Below, piece by piece: positions 1 to 10,960 of a stretch of DNA of 64,000 nucleotides. Location: assembly GCF_026213295.1 (NCBI RefSeq), contig NC_079419.1, positions 25,886,111 to 25,950,110 on the forward strand, given 5' to 3'. The notes below the pieces were generated by a model. The model had not been told where the DNA came from and ran no database searches. It saw only the letters and a list, made by a program, of their open reading frames with translations. Position 1 is the stretch's first letter. Each line of letters begins with the position of its first letter. The translations under genes were made by a program, and so were the position numbers. Source of the DNA: Gadus chalcogrammus (lineage: Eukaryota > Chordata > Actinopteri > Gadiformes > Gadidae).

Positions 1-799
1 CTCTCGTTTTGAAGACCGAATCGCCGCGCCATTCGTTTAAATGGGAATCGCGACGGTCTATACTTTCAACATAAAGTGTACAGATATTTATAATTTGAAA
101 TTCGTCCCAGCCTTTATACCACAGATACTATAGGGTCTATAGCATATAAGTAAGGGATAATGCAGGGCCGGCGCTATAGGCATAGGAGAACTTGGCGATA
201 CTGTGTACCAACGTAGTTATTACACATTTTATACTTCACTGTGTGACTGGGTTGTTACAATTACAGTAAAGGAATTATATTCTATATATAAATAACAACT
301 GCCCATCTACTGTCATACATTCTGATGGGTCACATACTTCAGTGTAAAACTGTAACCATTTAGTTCAAGCTTATTTTTTGTCAAGGCTTAATTATTAACC
401 ATGTTGATGTTCTTATTGCAGTACATCCTCTCTATATATTGGCACAAAGTCCTTCCGGCACAATATTTTAGAGGCTCATGGCAAGAGCAAAAGGCACGAG
501 CACTGTGCCGTTGCCGCCAGAGGAACAGAAGCACCCATGCCAGCTGTCATCGAAGGACTGCAAAAGATGGATGACGCTCTGCGTCTAAAAATGACGAACA
601 TTATGCATGCTGCATATTATGTAGCAAAACAAGAAGTGCCCTTTACCCACTTTTCATCCCTTAATGGCCTGATCAACAGGACTGGAGGAAGTCTTCCAGG
701 CTGTTACCAGTCTGACAAAGCCTGTGCTAGTTATCCAACAGCACTTATTACCAACGTTTCCAATCCTTCTTGGCTTAACATTTATTTACTAAACAAAGA

Positions 800-881
<82 letters not shown>
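800..881 (+). repeat. (ATAG)n microsatellite at a LINE 3' end
   Basis: Around 20 copies of the tetranucleotide, directly joined to the LINE fragment at 886-1345. Reading frames through it spell Tyr-Leu-Ser-Ile repeats and are not genes. The mirror copy is at about 3769-3859. Confidence 0.95.
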
Positions 882-882
<1 letters not shown>

Positions 883-885
883 TAT

Positions 886-1345
886 ACTTTACTAATCCCG
901 GGGGAAATTCAAGTATCCAGTAGCAGCCGAAAACACACATAAAAACAGTGCAGATGGATGTGCAAAAATACAGATATAAATAAATATAAATAAATAAATA
1001 AATAAAATGTCCATTGTTGTTATCTATTGTCCTCCCTGCCTTTACTGGGAGCTGTTGTACAGTCTGATGGCCAGGGGGACGAAAGAGTCTATTAGTGGAG
1101 CTGGACTGGGACAGCAGTCGGCCACTGAAAACACTCCTCTGCCTGGTGAAGGTGTCATGCAGAGGGTGGTGGGTGTTGTCCAGGATGGACAGCAGTTTGT
1201 CAAGGGTCCTTCCCTCTGCCACTGTCACCAGAGAGTCCAGCTCTGTTCCCACTACTGAGCCAGCACTCCTCACCAGTCTGTCCATTCGACCAGCGTCTCT
1301 CCTCCTGCTGCTTCCTCCCCAGCAAACCACAGCATATGAATGTCA
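886..1345 (-). mobile_element. 5'-truncated LINE fragment with ATCT tail (left arm)
   Basis: Read on the minus strand, this holds the last stretch of a non-LTR retrotransposon ORF (DSLVTVAEGRTLDKLLSIL and a FRPPGHQTVQQ end). An A+T-rich 3' UTR and a terminal run CCCGGGATTAGTAAAGTAT leading into (ATCT)n follow. Fish L2/Rex-type LINEs end in this style. The exact clade is uncertain. It sits in an intron of the hAT-derived gene. Confidence 0.7.
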
Positions 1346-2268
1346 TCCCATGTAAAATAAAATACACTTCTGTCCAATTTTCAGGTTCATCGTAGACATT
1401 TATGATGTGGAGAGGGAAAAGTTGCTGGATAAAATTAAAAAAGCCATATACTTTTCAATTCTCATTGATGGGGCAACAGACAGCGCTACAATAGAGAATG
1501 AACTCATTTATGTTCGCTTTCTAGCAACGGATGGGCAAGTCAATGCCTACTTGTCTATCCAAGACGTTAAACATGGCAATGCAAATGCATGCAGGTACTA
1601 TAGGTATTAAATGAAATACTGCTGATGAATCGAAATTTCTCCTTTTAAGCTATCTGTTTCATGTAAAATACCTTTGTATTTGTAATAAAATTGCCTTGCA
1701 TAATGTTTATCTAATGATTTACATTTTTCTTTTTTTGTTCAGCTTTTGAGGAAGCTGGCATTATTGATTGGAAGGAGAAATTAGTTGGGTTTGGCAGCGA
1801 TGGGGCAGCTGTGAATGTGGGCTGCAGAAATGGCGTTGCAGCGCTTCTGCAGAAGGAACTCAACCACCCCCTCATCTCAATCCACTGTGTTGCCCACAGA
1901 TTAGAGCTTGGCATCGTAAAGGCAATTAAAACCCACAAAAAGATGGAGCAAATGCAGACAATGCTAAAAAACTTGTACGATCAGTACCACTACTCCCCCA
2001 AGGCTGTCAGAGAGCTCAGAATGATTGCAGAGGCACTTGAAGAAAAGGTGTTGAAGCCATCAAATCTACATGGCGCCCGCTGGCTTCCCTATGTGCATCG
2101 TGCAACCAAGGTCAGAATTTTAGTAAATTATTAAACATAACCTGTTGAGTTAATCCTCTTGTTTATAATTTGACCAATAGAAAATGGTGCAATACAGTAA
2201 TGATAATATCTTTTACAGATTGTGTGTGACAGATATCGTGTACTGATTGCACATTTTGAAGACATGAG

Positions 2269-2384
2269 CTGTGTTCGAAATCGTTCCCTATACACTCGTT
2301 CCCTATTCCCTATATAGTGTATATGATTTAGTGCACTATATAGGGAATAGGGAACGAGTGTATAGGGAACGATTTCGAACACAG
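2269..2384. mobile_element. Hairpin MITE at the palindrome axis
   Basis: A 116-bp element with near-perfect terminal inverted repeats starting CTGTGTTCGAAATCGTTCCC and an asymmetric loop of about 12 bases near 2321-2333. The same terminal sequence flanks a related element at 24477-24627. It interrupts the hAT-derived coding sequence and sits at the centre of the 4.66-kb inverted duplication. Confidence 0.85.
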
Positions 2385-3307
2385 CTCATGTCTTCAAAAT
2401 GTGCAATCAGTACACGATATCTGTCACACACAATCTGTAAAAGATATTATCATTACTGTATTGCACCATTTTCTATTGGTCAAATTATAAACAAGAGGAT
2501 TAACTCAACAGGTTATGTTTAATAATTTACTAAAATTCTGACCTTGGTTGCACGATGCACATAGGGAAGCCAGCGGGCGCCATGTAGATTTGATGGCTTC
2601 AACACCTTTTCTTCAAGTGCCTCTGCAATCATTCTGAGCTCTCTGACAGCCTTGGGGGAGTAGTGGTACTGATCGTACAAGTTTTTTAGCATTGTCTGCA
2701 TTTGCTCCATCTTTTTGTGGGTTTTAATTGCCTTTACGATGCCAAGCTCTAATCTGTGGGCAACACAGTGGATTGAGATGAGGGGGGTGGTTGAGTTCCT
2801 TCTGCAGAAGCGCTGCAACGCCATTTCTGCAGCCCACATTCACAGCTGCCCCATCGCTGCCAAACCCAACTAATTTCTCCTTCCAATCAATAATGCCAGC
2901 TTCCTCAAAAGCTGAACAAAAAAGAAAAATATAAATCATTAGATAAACATTATGCAAGGCAATTTTATTACAAATACAAAGGTATTTTACATGAAACAGA
3001 TAGCTTAAAAGGAGAAATTTCGATTCATCAGCAGTATTTCATTTAATACCTATAGTACCTGCATGCATTTGCATTGCCATGTTTAACGTCTTGGATAGAC
3101 AAGTAGGCATTGACTTGCCCATCCGTTGCTAGAAAGCGAACATAAATGAGTTCATTCTCTATTGTAGCGCTGTCTGTTGCCCCATCAATGAGAATTGAAA
3201 AGTATATGGCTTTTTTAATTTTATCCAGCAACTTTTCCCTCTCCACATCATAAATGTCTACGATGAACCTGAAAATTGGACAGAAGTGTATTTTATTTTA
3301 CATGGGA

Positions 3308-3768
3308 TGACATTCATATGCTGTGGTTTGCTGGGGAGGAAGCAGCAGGAGGAGAGACGCTGGTCGAATGGACAGACTGGTGAGGAGTGCTGGCTCAGTA
3401 GTGGGAACAGAGCTGGACTCTCTGGTGACAGTGGCAGAGGGAAGGACCCTTGACAAACTGCTGTCCATCCTGGACAACACCCACCACCCTCTGCATGACA
3501 CCTTCACCAGGCAGAGGAGTGTTTTCAGTGGCCGACTGCTGTCCCAGTCCAGCTCCACTAATAGACTCTTTCGTCCCCCTGGCCATCAGACTGTACAACA
3601 GCTCCCAGTAAAGGCAGGGAGGACAATAGATAACAACAATGGACATTTTATTTATTTATTATTTATATTATTTATATCTGTATTTTTGCACATCCATCTG
3701 CACTGTTTTTATGTGTGTTTTCGGCTGCTACTGGATACTTGAATTTCCCCCGGGATTAGTAAAGTATA

Positions 3769-3769
<1 letters not shown>
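3308..3769 (+). mobile_element. 5'-truncated LINE fragment with ATCT tail (right arm)
   Basis: Inverted mirror of the LINE at 886-1345, followed by an (ATCT)n tract to about 3859. Small A/T-rich indels distinguish the 3' UTR of the two copies, near 3650-3675 against 980-1005. Confidence 0.7.
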
Positions 3770-3859
<90 letters not shown>

Positions 3860-4658
3860 TCTTTGTTTAGTAAATAAATGTTAAGCCAAGAAGGATTGGA
3901 AACGTTGGTAATAAGTGCTGTTGGATAACTAGCACAGGCTTTGTCAGACTGGTAACAGCCTGGAAGACTTCCTCCAGTCCTGTTGATCAGGCCATTAAGG
4001 GATGAAAAGTGGGTAAAGGGCACTTCTTGTTTTGCTACATAATATGCAGCATGCATAATGTTCGTCATTTTTAGACGCAGAGCGTCATCCATCTTTTGCA
4101 GTCCTTCGATGACAGCTGGCATGGGTGCTTCTGTTCCTCTGGCGGCAACGGCACAGTGCTCGTGCCTTTTGCTCTTGCCATGAGCCTCTAAAATATTGTG
4201 CCGGAAGGACTTTGTGCCAATATATAGAGAGGATGTACTGCAATAAGAACATCAACATGGTTAATAATTAAGCCTTGACAAAAAATAAGCTTGAACTAAA
4301 TGGTTACAGTTTTACACTGAAGTATGTGACCCATCAGAATGTATGACAGTAGATGGGCAGTTGTTATTTATATATAGAATATAATTCCTTTACTGTAATT
4401 GTAACAACCCAGTCACACAGTGAAGTATAAAATGTGTAATAACTACGTTGGTACACAGTATCGCCAAGTTCTCCTATGCCTATAGCGCCGGCCCTGCATT
4501 ATCCCTTACTTATATGCTATAGACCCTATAGTATCTGTGGTATAAAGGCTGGGACGAATTTCAAATTATAAATATCTGTACACTTTATGTTGAAAGTATA
4601 GACCGTCGCGATTCCCATTTAAACGAATGGCGCGGCGATTCGGTCTTCAAAACGAGAG

Positions 4659-5212
4659 CTGATAAATTGTGAAAAATGAATTAAACTGTAATCGGACAAC
4701 GCGGTTATGTGAGACCCGCCTAGATAATCTGTGGTATAAAGGCTGGGACGAATTTCGAATTATAAATATGTACAATGCATAACGTTAGCTCTCTGGCTCA
4801 TTGCTGAGCGGACTAGAATACCTCCCGTTGCCAAGTCGTAGCTAAGGTGCGTCCTATTTACTGGAGGAGTGTTCAACAACGTTTCCGTTGCATAAGAACC
4901 TTACGGGAGGGTAATGGTTATTCCAGGTATTAGTCAAACCCCCCGGCGTTACCAGGGAAACAAAGTTGTGGCTTGTGAAAAACTTTAAATTTGGATTGTG
5001 AAACGCATGAAAATATGTCTTAATTTATTTTCTTTGGCAAGTGACCGTGGTATAAACGGGATTACTTATTCGCACTCATTTCTCTTTCATCACACTTGAA
5101 CAGTGCGCAGGCAGACAGACACTAATGTGACGTTACTCCCGATAAAATTTGCCTTAATTAAATAGGCTATTGTTAAAATAGGAAGGGGATAGTGAATTGT
5201 GTTTCTACTTAC
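4659..5212. other. Region between palindrome and exon 1; no gene seen
   Basis: No coding block is recognisable. A short direct repeat is present: the segment around 4729-4770 (GGTATAAAGGCTGGGACGAA) closely matches 4541-4580 inside the palindrome. On the minus strand this is intron 1 of the hAT-derived gene. Confidence 0.6.
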
Positions 5213-5400
5213 GTGTCTGCTTTTGTCGGAAACTCCCGGCAGGTGAAGCAAAACATCTCGTCCTTTTCCTTGTCATGACGGACCCACGGAAAATTCTCAA
5301 TCCAACTTATTAAAAAGTTCCTTTGCCTTTTAGTTTCGTATCCCGACGGGGTCTCGTTTTCAGGTGTCTTTCTTTTATTTGCGTTACATTTACCCGGCAC

Positions 5401-5640
5401 TTGGCCAGTTTATATAGGAGGACGTTATAGGAGGACGTTTATTTTGTCAATTTAGTATGTGTATTTTCAAAGAAAAGAAATAATTTCCCCGAACGGGCAA
5501 CTACACGTCACATTTTAGTTGCCCGATCACAGAGTTTACCTGCCCCGGGCAAGCGGGCAACCGTTAATGTCGAGGACTGTGATGACTTCGACAGTCCTGA
5601 CTTTGTCCCGTCAATCTTCACCTACTCATCCCAGTCCGGC
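5401..5640. repeat. Fragment of a CAGGGGTTGACAC-type repeat
   Basis: About 5484-5572 contains CGGGCAAGCGGGCAACCGTTA-like sequence that matches the right terminus of the element at 58294-60039. The copy is partial and no TSD is visible. The rest of the interval has no recognisable gene. Confidence 0.55.
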
Positions 5641-5965
5641 AAAGAGGGCGATACATAAATGGAGCAGTAAATATGATCACCTACGTGTGATTTGTGGTTG
5701 ACTGATCAACAAGCATGAGTCGACTGAGTATGATTGTTCCCAAGTCACCCAAGAACTGCTGATTGGGATCGATGTTCCTAAGGCAATGGCACCCTGGGAA
5801 ATAATAAATAGCAAAGGCCTATATGCAGTCAAGACACTGTTTGGATGGGAGGTAAATGGTCCACTCTCTTCTTGCTCTGCTGTCGAACTTGGACCCAGTG
5901 TGGTGTTAGCCATTCGAATATCGGTCTCCAATCTCAAGGACCTTCTCGTTATGCAGTATAACCAC

Positions 5966-6619
5966 TAGGGGTGGGAATCTCTTGGCACCTCCCGATTCGA
6001 TTCCGAATATGAGGTCAACGATTCGATTCTGAAGCGATTATCGATGCATCCCGATGCAACAATTTTTTTTATGCACATTTCCATGTGTGATTTTCAAAAA
6101 TATATATATACATCTGGGTTTGCTACTCAGAGTTTGCTAATCCATTCCTACTTTTGTGATGATCATTAAAGACATCAACAGATGAATTAACTTATCTAAT
6201 ATTTCAGAGAAATATTAGAGAAAGCTTTTGTCACAAATATGACTTTCTATGAACAATGCAATAATCAATGCAGCTTGCATTCTAACACAATATGGAAGCA
6301 TGCAAAAAATAGGTTTCAGTTTTATTTTATTTCTAATCTTCCTTTTCTATGTCATTAAAGGAAAAGCTGCTCTTGAATTAGAAGGAGTTCTTGTGTCTGG
6401 CTGTGAGTTTGCGCTCATGCTATGCGTAGGCTGAATCGCTATTGTGTCAAGACAAATCAGATTGGCCAATACACACTGAAGATAAATTCAATAATTTTAA
6501 AATTACAAAAATTATCCCTCTCTGGCGAACAGAATGTTGCAGCAGGCAAAAAAAAAAGAAAGAATCGTTCTAGCGAGAATCATGATGCATCGAAGAATCG
6601 ATTATTTTTCCCACCCCTT
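5966..6619. mobile_element. Non-autonomous hAT element (TSD ATAACCAC)
   Basis: The termini are TAGGGGTGGGAA and its inverted partner ending CCCACCCCTT. The 8-bp direct repeat ATAACCAC flanks it at 5958-5965 and 6620-6627. The size of 654 bp, A+T-rich interior and lack of a coding region fit a hAT MITE. It is inserted in the BEL/Pao pol region between protease and RT. Confidence 0.88.
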
Positions 6620-6901
6620 ATAACCACGACCTCTGCGAAAAAAGTATGTTGAAAAGGAAGAGACATCGGATGAGGATATAAAATTCATGACGATGGCATG
6701 CAATTCTTTTGTTCTCAAAAATGGACACTACCAGCTGCCTTTACATTTTCGCAACAAAGACGCAGTGGCCCAACAACGCACTCTAAATCTCCTCAGGAAA
6801 TTTAAGAGAGATGCAGGATATGCCATCGAGCATAAAAGGTTCATGACTGATGTGCTGGAAAAGGGTTATGCAGAAAAGGTCCCAATGGAACAGCTTCATC
6901 G

Positions 6902-7725
6902 TAGGGCTGTCAAAACGAACTTCGCTATTCGAATATAATTCGAATTTTTAAAAAAGGAGAACATTCGAGTGCGGCAACTAACGTTCGAACTTTTTTTTTT
7001 TTTTTTTTTTATCAAATTTTATTGACAAGTCAAGAATTACATTTAACTTTTGCCTAGCAAGGACGCAAATCAAAGTCAACGTCGTGCGTCGTGACGTTCG
7101 TTCGGCATTGTATGCTTACAAGATGGTGGGAAGCAGCGCGCGAGCAGACACAGAGATGGAAAGCATAACTTCTAAAAACTTAAAAAGCACCGTGTGGAAA
7201 ATTGTTCGATTTCCATCGAGAAACGGGAAGAATACATCCAGAGAAACCGTCATTTGCAAATTATGCTGTAAGTCGTTAAAGTACCACTCCACTACGAGCA
7301 ACATTAGCGCACACCTCCATTCAGTGCATTACTCGGAGTACGCAGAACAGTTAGCGGCTGAGGAAGAGCCACGGTCAAAACAGCCAAGAATAACATCGTA
7401 AAATAGCAGTGTGTGTGTATTTGAATGATTGAACATCAGCTTCTTCATTAAACATCATTGCTTGAATATTTCTGGCGTTATATCTTACCTATTTATATAA
7501 GTTTTGTATTGATTTGGTAAAACTTGTTGCAAATGTTACATAACAGATTTGGTTGATGCGCCCTCTAGTGGACGCGGGACGTAGGCCTAATAATAAGATG
7601 GTATCGGTGATATATAATGATATAATAAAAAAAATATAATTAAAATATTCGAATATTATTCGAATATTCAACATAAGAAGCATTAGAAATTCGAATATGA
7701 TTTGAGGGGAGGATTGACAGCCCTA
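6902..7725 (+). mobile_element. Internally deleted hAT element with BED-finger ORF (TSD CTTCATCG)
   Basis: Terminal inverted repeats TAGGGCTGTCAA are bounded by CTTCATCG at 6894-6901 and 7726-7733, the 8-bp TSD of hAT elements. A short ORF at 7084-7401 encodes a BED-type zinc finger (VWKIVRF, CKLCCKSL, HLHSVH). The transposase catalytic core is absent, so this is a deletion derivative. It interrupts the BEL/Pao RT. Confidence 0.87.
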
Positions 7726-8993
7726 CTTCATCGTAAGGATGGACAGGTCTGGTACATATCTCACCATGGACCCTTCAACAGAAGGGTAAACTAAGAGTTG
7801 TGTTTGATTGTGCTGCATCTTTTAAAGACACCTCTCTAAACCAGGAACTCCTCCAAGGACCCAATTTAACAAACACCCTCATAGGAGTCCTCCAGTTCCG
7901 CCAAGAACAGATTGCCTTCATGGCAGGCATTGAATCAATGTTCTACCGTGTGCAGGTCCGAGAACATCACAGGGACTTCCTCCGATTTCTATGGTGGCAA
8001 GGAGGCGACACCAACCGACCCTTGGAGAACTACAGGATGAATGTCCACCTCTTTGGTGCTGCGTCTTCTCCTAGCATTGCTAATTTCGCTTTAAGGCAAA
8101 CTACAGAAGACAATTGCCACAGGTACGACAGAGAAGTAACTCAGACAATCAGCAACAACTTCTATGTTGACGACTGCCTCATGTCTACAGCGACAGTGGA
8201 AGAAGCCATCAAGGTTTGACCTCAGAGAGGCATGTGCCCAAGGGGGATTCTCATTGACCAAATGGGTCAGTAATAGCCGTGAAGTGCTAACGAGGATTCC
8301 ATCACAGAGCCAAGCAATTTAAGGAACTAGACTTAGACAAGGAGAAATAGCCCATCGAAAGGGTACTTGGGATTGAATGGAACACCGAAAGTGACTCTTT
8401 CGCCATCAACGTTGCCATCAAGGATAGGGCCCTTACCAGAAGAGGCATCCATTCTATGGTTAGCTCAATCTATGATCCATTAGGATTCCTTTCTCCTTTC
8501 ACCCTGAAAGCAAAACAAATACTCCAAGGACTCTGCAAAGTAAATTCAGGATGGGACGAAATTATCCCAGGAGACTTTTCCAGCCAATGGCAGAGATGAA
8601 TCACCGGACTGAGCAGCTCAGCAGATTTAAAGTGGATAGGTGCATGAAACCTGAGTATTTTGGCCCTATAAGGACTGCAGAGCTCCATCACTTCAGTGAT
8701 GCAAGTGAAATAGGTTATGGCACTGTCAGCTATCTCAGGGCCACTAACACAGCAGGAAGGGTCTACTTTGTATTTGTTCTGGGAAAATCAAGAGTGACTC
8801 CTCTCAGACAGATCACGATACCCAGGCTGTAGCTTACTGCAGCAACACTTGCCGTGAAAGTGGATCGGATGCTGAAGAGGGAGCTACAACAGGAACTTAA
8901 GGACTCTGTTTTCTGGACGGATAGCATATCGGTATTGGGATATATCCACAACGAAACAAGAAGATACCATACCTTTGTTGCCAACAGAGTTAC

Positions 8994-9101
8994 TGTTACG
9001 ACCCCTAGGACCCGCCCACTTGAGCTGCTTTGGGGAAAAACAGGGAGGGGTATTGCATGCAGGGGGAGGGGAGACAATGCGGTCGGCTCACGGCCGTAAC
9101 A
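8994..9101. mobile_element. 108-bp insertion with inverted termini in the RNase H region
   Basis: The termini TGTTACGACC and GGCCGTAACA are inverted repeats. The direct repeat GTTAC flanks it at 8989-8993 and 9102-9106. Read one base differently it is a CTGTTACGACC element with a TTA TSD. Removing it with one repeat copy rejoins the RNase H frame across VANRV and TLICELSQ. The family is undecided: a PIF/Harbinger-like MITE (TTA) or a tiny LTR-like piece (5 bp). Confidence 0.75.
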
Positions 9102-10294
9102 GTTACATTGATCTGTGAACTATCCCAAGACAAACAATGGAGATATGTTAACTCTAAGGACAACCCAGCAGATGACGCTTCACGTGGGTCAAACATAGAG
9201 CCATTCTTGAAGTTGTTAAAGGTCCCATGACATGCTATTTTATGTATTCTTTAATATAGGTATTAGTGGGCAACTAACACAGTATTCAAAGACGTTACCT
9301 TAATTCAGCCGTGGTGCAGAGTTACAGCCACTCCGAGCCAGTCGCACATTGAGCTTCCCCCAAATGCGCTGTTTCGGTGGGCGTGTCAAGGAGGAGGGTG
9401 GGGGTGTGGCCCTGAGCAGCTTGCAGCCACCATGCGCTCTGTTTACAGTGGATGTATCGCAATGGCGAGGCGCACACCCTTTAGCCGTGTTCTGTAAATA
9501 TTCTAGAACACACGGGAGTCCTGGAGCTCTATATCTAAATATTATCATATAGCCTACACAGATATCTATATCATATAATATATATTATCACGGCCAAAAG
9601 CTGTGTGAGCCGATATTATGAATCTCAAACGACCGCGTTGGGTTCTCCGACGTTCCTGGTTCTTCAACGTCCACATCAATGTGAATACACACACTGTAAC
9701 GCAAGTGTTTCTTGTTGGTTCTTTGACGTGTCTTGTATTTCCACAACGAGACTGTCGTGGGGGTTATCTGAGCCATGGTTGAGAAGGAATTGGGGGAAAG
9801 GAACTTTGGTTTGACTCGCTGAAGTACATGAACTGCGACATGCCGCCGGTTGCCGCGAGGCACCATCGCCCGGCAGCGCGCGGTTCAGTCGACTTCAGGT
9901 TGATGTGAAAGTGGAAGAACCAGAGACGTCGCAGAACCCGACAAAGTCGTTTGTGATTCATAATATCGTCTGGAGGCGCACACAATATGTTATATGATAT
10001 AGATATCTATGTATTAGGGCTGGGCGATATGGAAAAAACATATATCACGATATGGATTATTTTATATCACGATAGCGATATATATCACGATATGCCCTCT
10101 TGCTCTACTGGATAGGGGTGTACTTAAAAGTGTGATCCATCACGACCTGTACCACAATTACGCAGATTTCAGTTGTTCTCTTTATTTTCAGCATCACAAG
10201 AGAAACATGTTCATTCAATTGCTGCACACAAATTAAAAACATGGAACACAGCAGAACACAGTATAATTTACTCTGAAGGGAAAAAAGTGAAGGC

Positions 10295-10298
<4 letters not shown>

Positions 10299-10382
<84 letters not shown>
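10299..10382. repeat. (GT)n microsatellite
   Basis: An uninterrupted dinucleotide run of about 42 units inside the 3' region of the ZBED1-like hAT element. The Val-Cys and Thr-His frames across it are artefacts. A similar flank (AGTGCAGTAGCCTTCACTTT) occurs twice just downstream. Confidence 0.95.
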
Positions 10383-10385
<3 letters not shown>

Positions 10386-10674
10386 CACAACACACACAGG
10401 TGCAGTAGCCTTCACTTTTTTTCCTTCAGAATAAATTATACGTATAGTGCACACACACACAAGTGCAGTAGCCTTCACTTTGGTTTTCCTTCAGAATAAA
10501 TTATACTGTGTGTAGAGGTAGTACAGTAACCATCATAGGGCAATTAATACATTCACTTCACTTAAGTGCACACGCTTCAGGTTTGAGACGAGAATGAACA
10601 AATAAACAAACAAAAAATAAAAGTGCATCTTTTTTTTAAAATCTTAACTCTGCAACATTGTAGTGCAACATGTA

Positions 10675-10960
10675 CAGAGGTTGGACAAAATAACTGAAAC
10701 ACCCGTCATTTTAGTGTGGGAAGTTTCATGGCTCAAATGGACCAGCCTGTTGTCCAATCTTCATTAATTGCACATTGCACCAGTAAGGTGCTCACATTTT
10801 GAGCAAAACTGTGCTCTTACACTGCTAATTGAACCTTCAAATTTCACTTTTCCGGTGCAATGTGCAATTAATGAAGATTGGCCAACAGGCTGGTCCTCTT
10901 GAGCCATGAAACCTCCCACACTAAAATGACAGGTGTCTCAGTTATTTTGTCCAACCCCTG
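10675..10960. mobile_element. Hairpin MITE with about 105-bp inverted repeats
   Basis: The termini CAGAGGTTGGACAAAATAAC and the inverted partner ending in GTCCAACCCCTG continue as an inverted repeat for about 105 bp around a short centre. No clear TSD was found (TA on the left only). It lies downstream of the ZBED1-like transposase. Confidence 0.75.

Larger units (their letters stand above)
422..2268 (+). pseudogene. hAT-derived TTF-zinc-finger/ZNF862-like gene fragment, left palindrome arm
   Basis: Exon-like blocks lie at 422 to about 729, about 1385-1594, 1743-2110 and 2219-2268, bounded mostly by AG and GT. Protein features fit the catalytic part of hAT-derived TTF/ZNF862-type proteins. 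These are an acidic LIDGATDSA segment, a GFGSDGAAVNVG motif, the CVAHRLELG motif of the hAT transposase core and a GARWLPYVHRA segment. The N-terminal zinc-finger exon is not in this arm. The last exon runs into the MITE at the palindrome centre, so the C-terminal dimerisation region is missing. A LINE fragment and ATAG microsatellite occupy the intron between blocks one and two. This is a partial duplicate and unlikely to be functional. The family name is by motif recall. Confidence 0.7.
1..4658. repeat. 4.66-kb near-perfect palindrome (inverted duplication)
   Basis: The sequence from 1 to about 2326 is repeated in reverse complement from about 2327 to 4658. The first bases of the window pair with 4658, so the left arm may continue outside the window. 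Paired positions sum to 4659 at the ends and 4653 near the middle. The arms differ by small indels in A-rich, C-run, T-run and tetranucleotide tracts, plus at least one substitution (a C/T difference near 1722 and its mirror near 2931). One C-run indel near 1868 against 2786 shifts a reading frame in the right arm only. The axis falls inside a hairpin-forming MITE. The unit contains exons of a hAT-derived gene and a LINE fragment. It could be a genuine inverted duplication or a library/assembly artefact. Confidence 0.93.
2385..5400 (-). pseudogene. hAT-derived TTF-zinc-finger/ZNF862-like gene fragment, right arm plus exon 1
   Basis: This is the minus-strand copy of the same gene. It includes a first exon outside the palindrome at 5213-5400 that starts with ATG at 5400 and ends at a GTAAGT donor. 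That exon encodes a basic leader and a TTF-type zinc-finger segment (FCFTCREF), and its two leftover bases fit the next exon, which starts at about 4237. Later blocks mirror those of the left arm. A one-base gain in a C run near 2786 breaks the frame in the block carrying the SDGAAVN and CVAHRLELG motifs. Coding stops at the central MITE (2269-2384). The gene therefore reads from unique DNA into the palindrome and ends at its axis. Confidence 0.7.

Noticed and set aside
782..1330. Long minus-strand reading frame rich in Tyr-Leu-Ser-Ile
   Set aside because: The frame runs through the (ATAG)n tract and the LINE 3' UTR. Only the upstream part reflects the LINE ORF.
9220..9310. LTR boundary of the BEL/Pao element
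   Set aside because: The sequence is the terminus of the TTAA-target element. TTAA on both sides and rejoining of the pol frame show an insertion.
10173..10499. Val-Cys repeat protein and its Thr-His shadow
   Set aside because: They come from the (GT)n microsatellite; no codon or splice evidence supports a gene.
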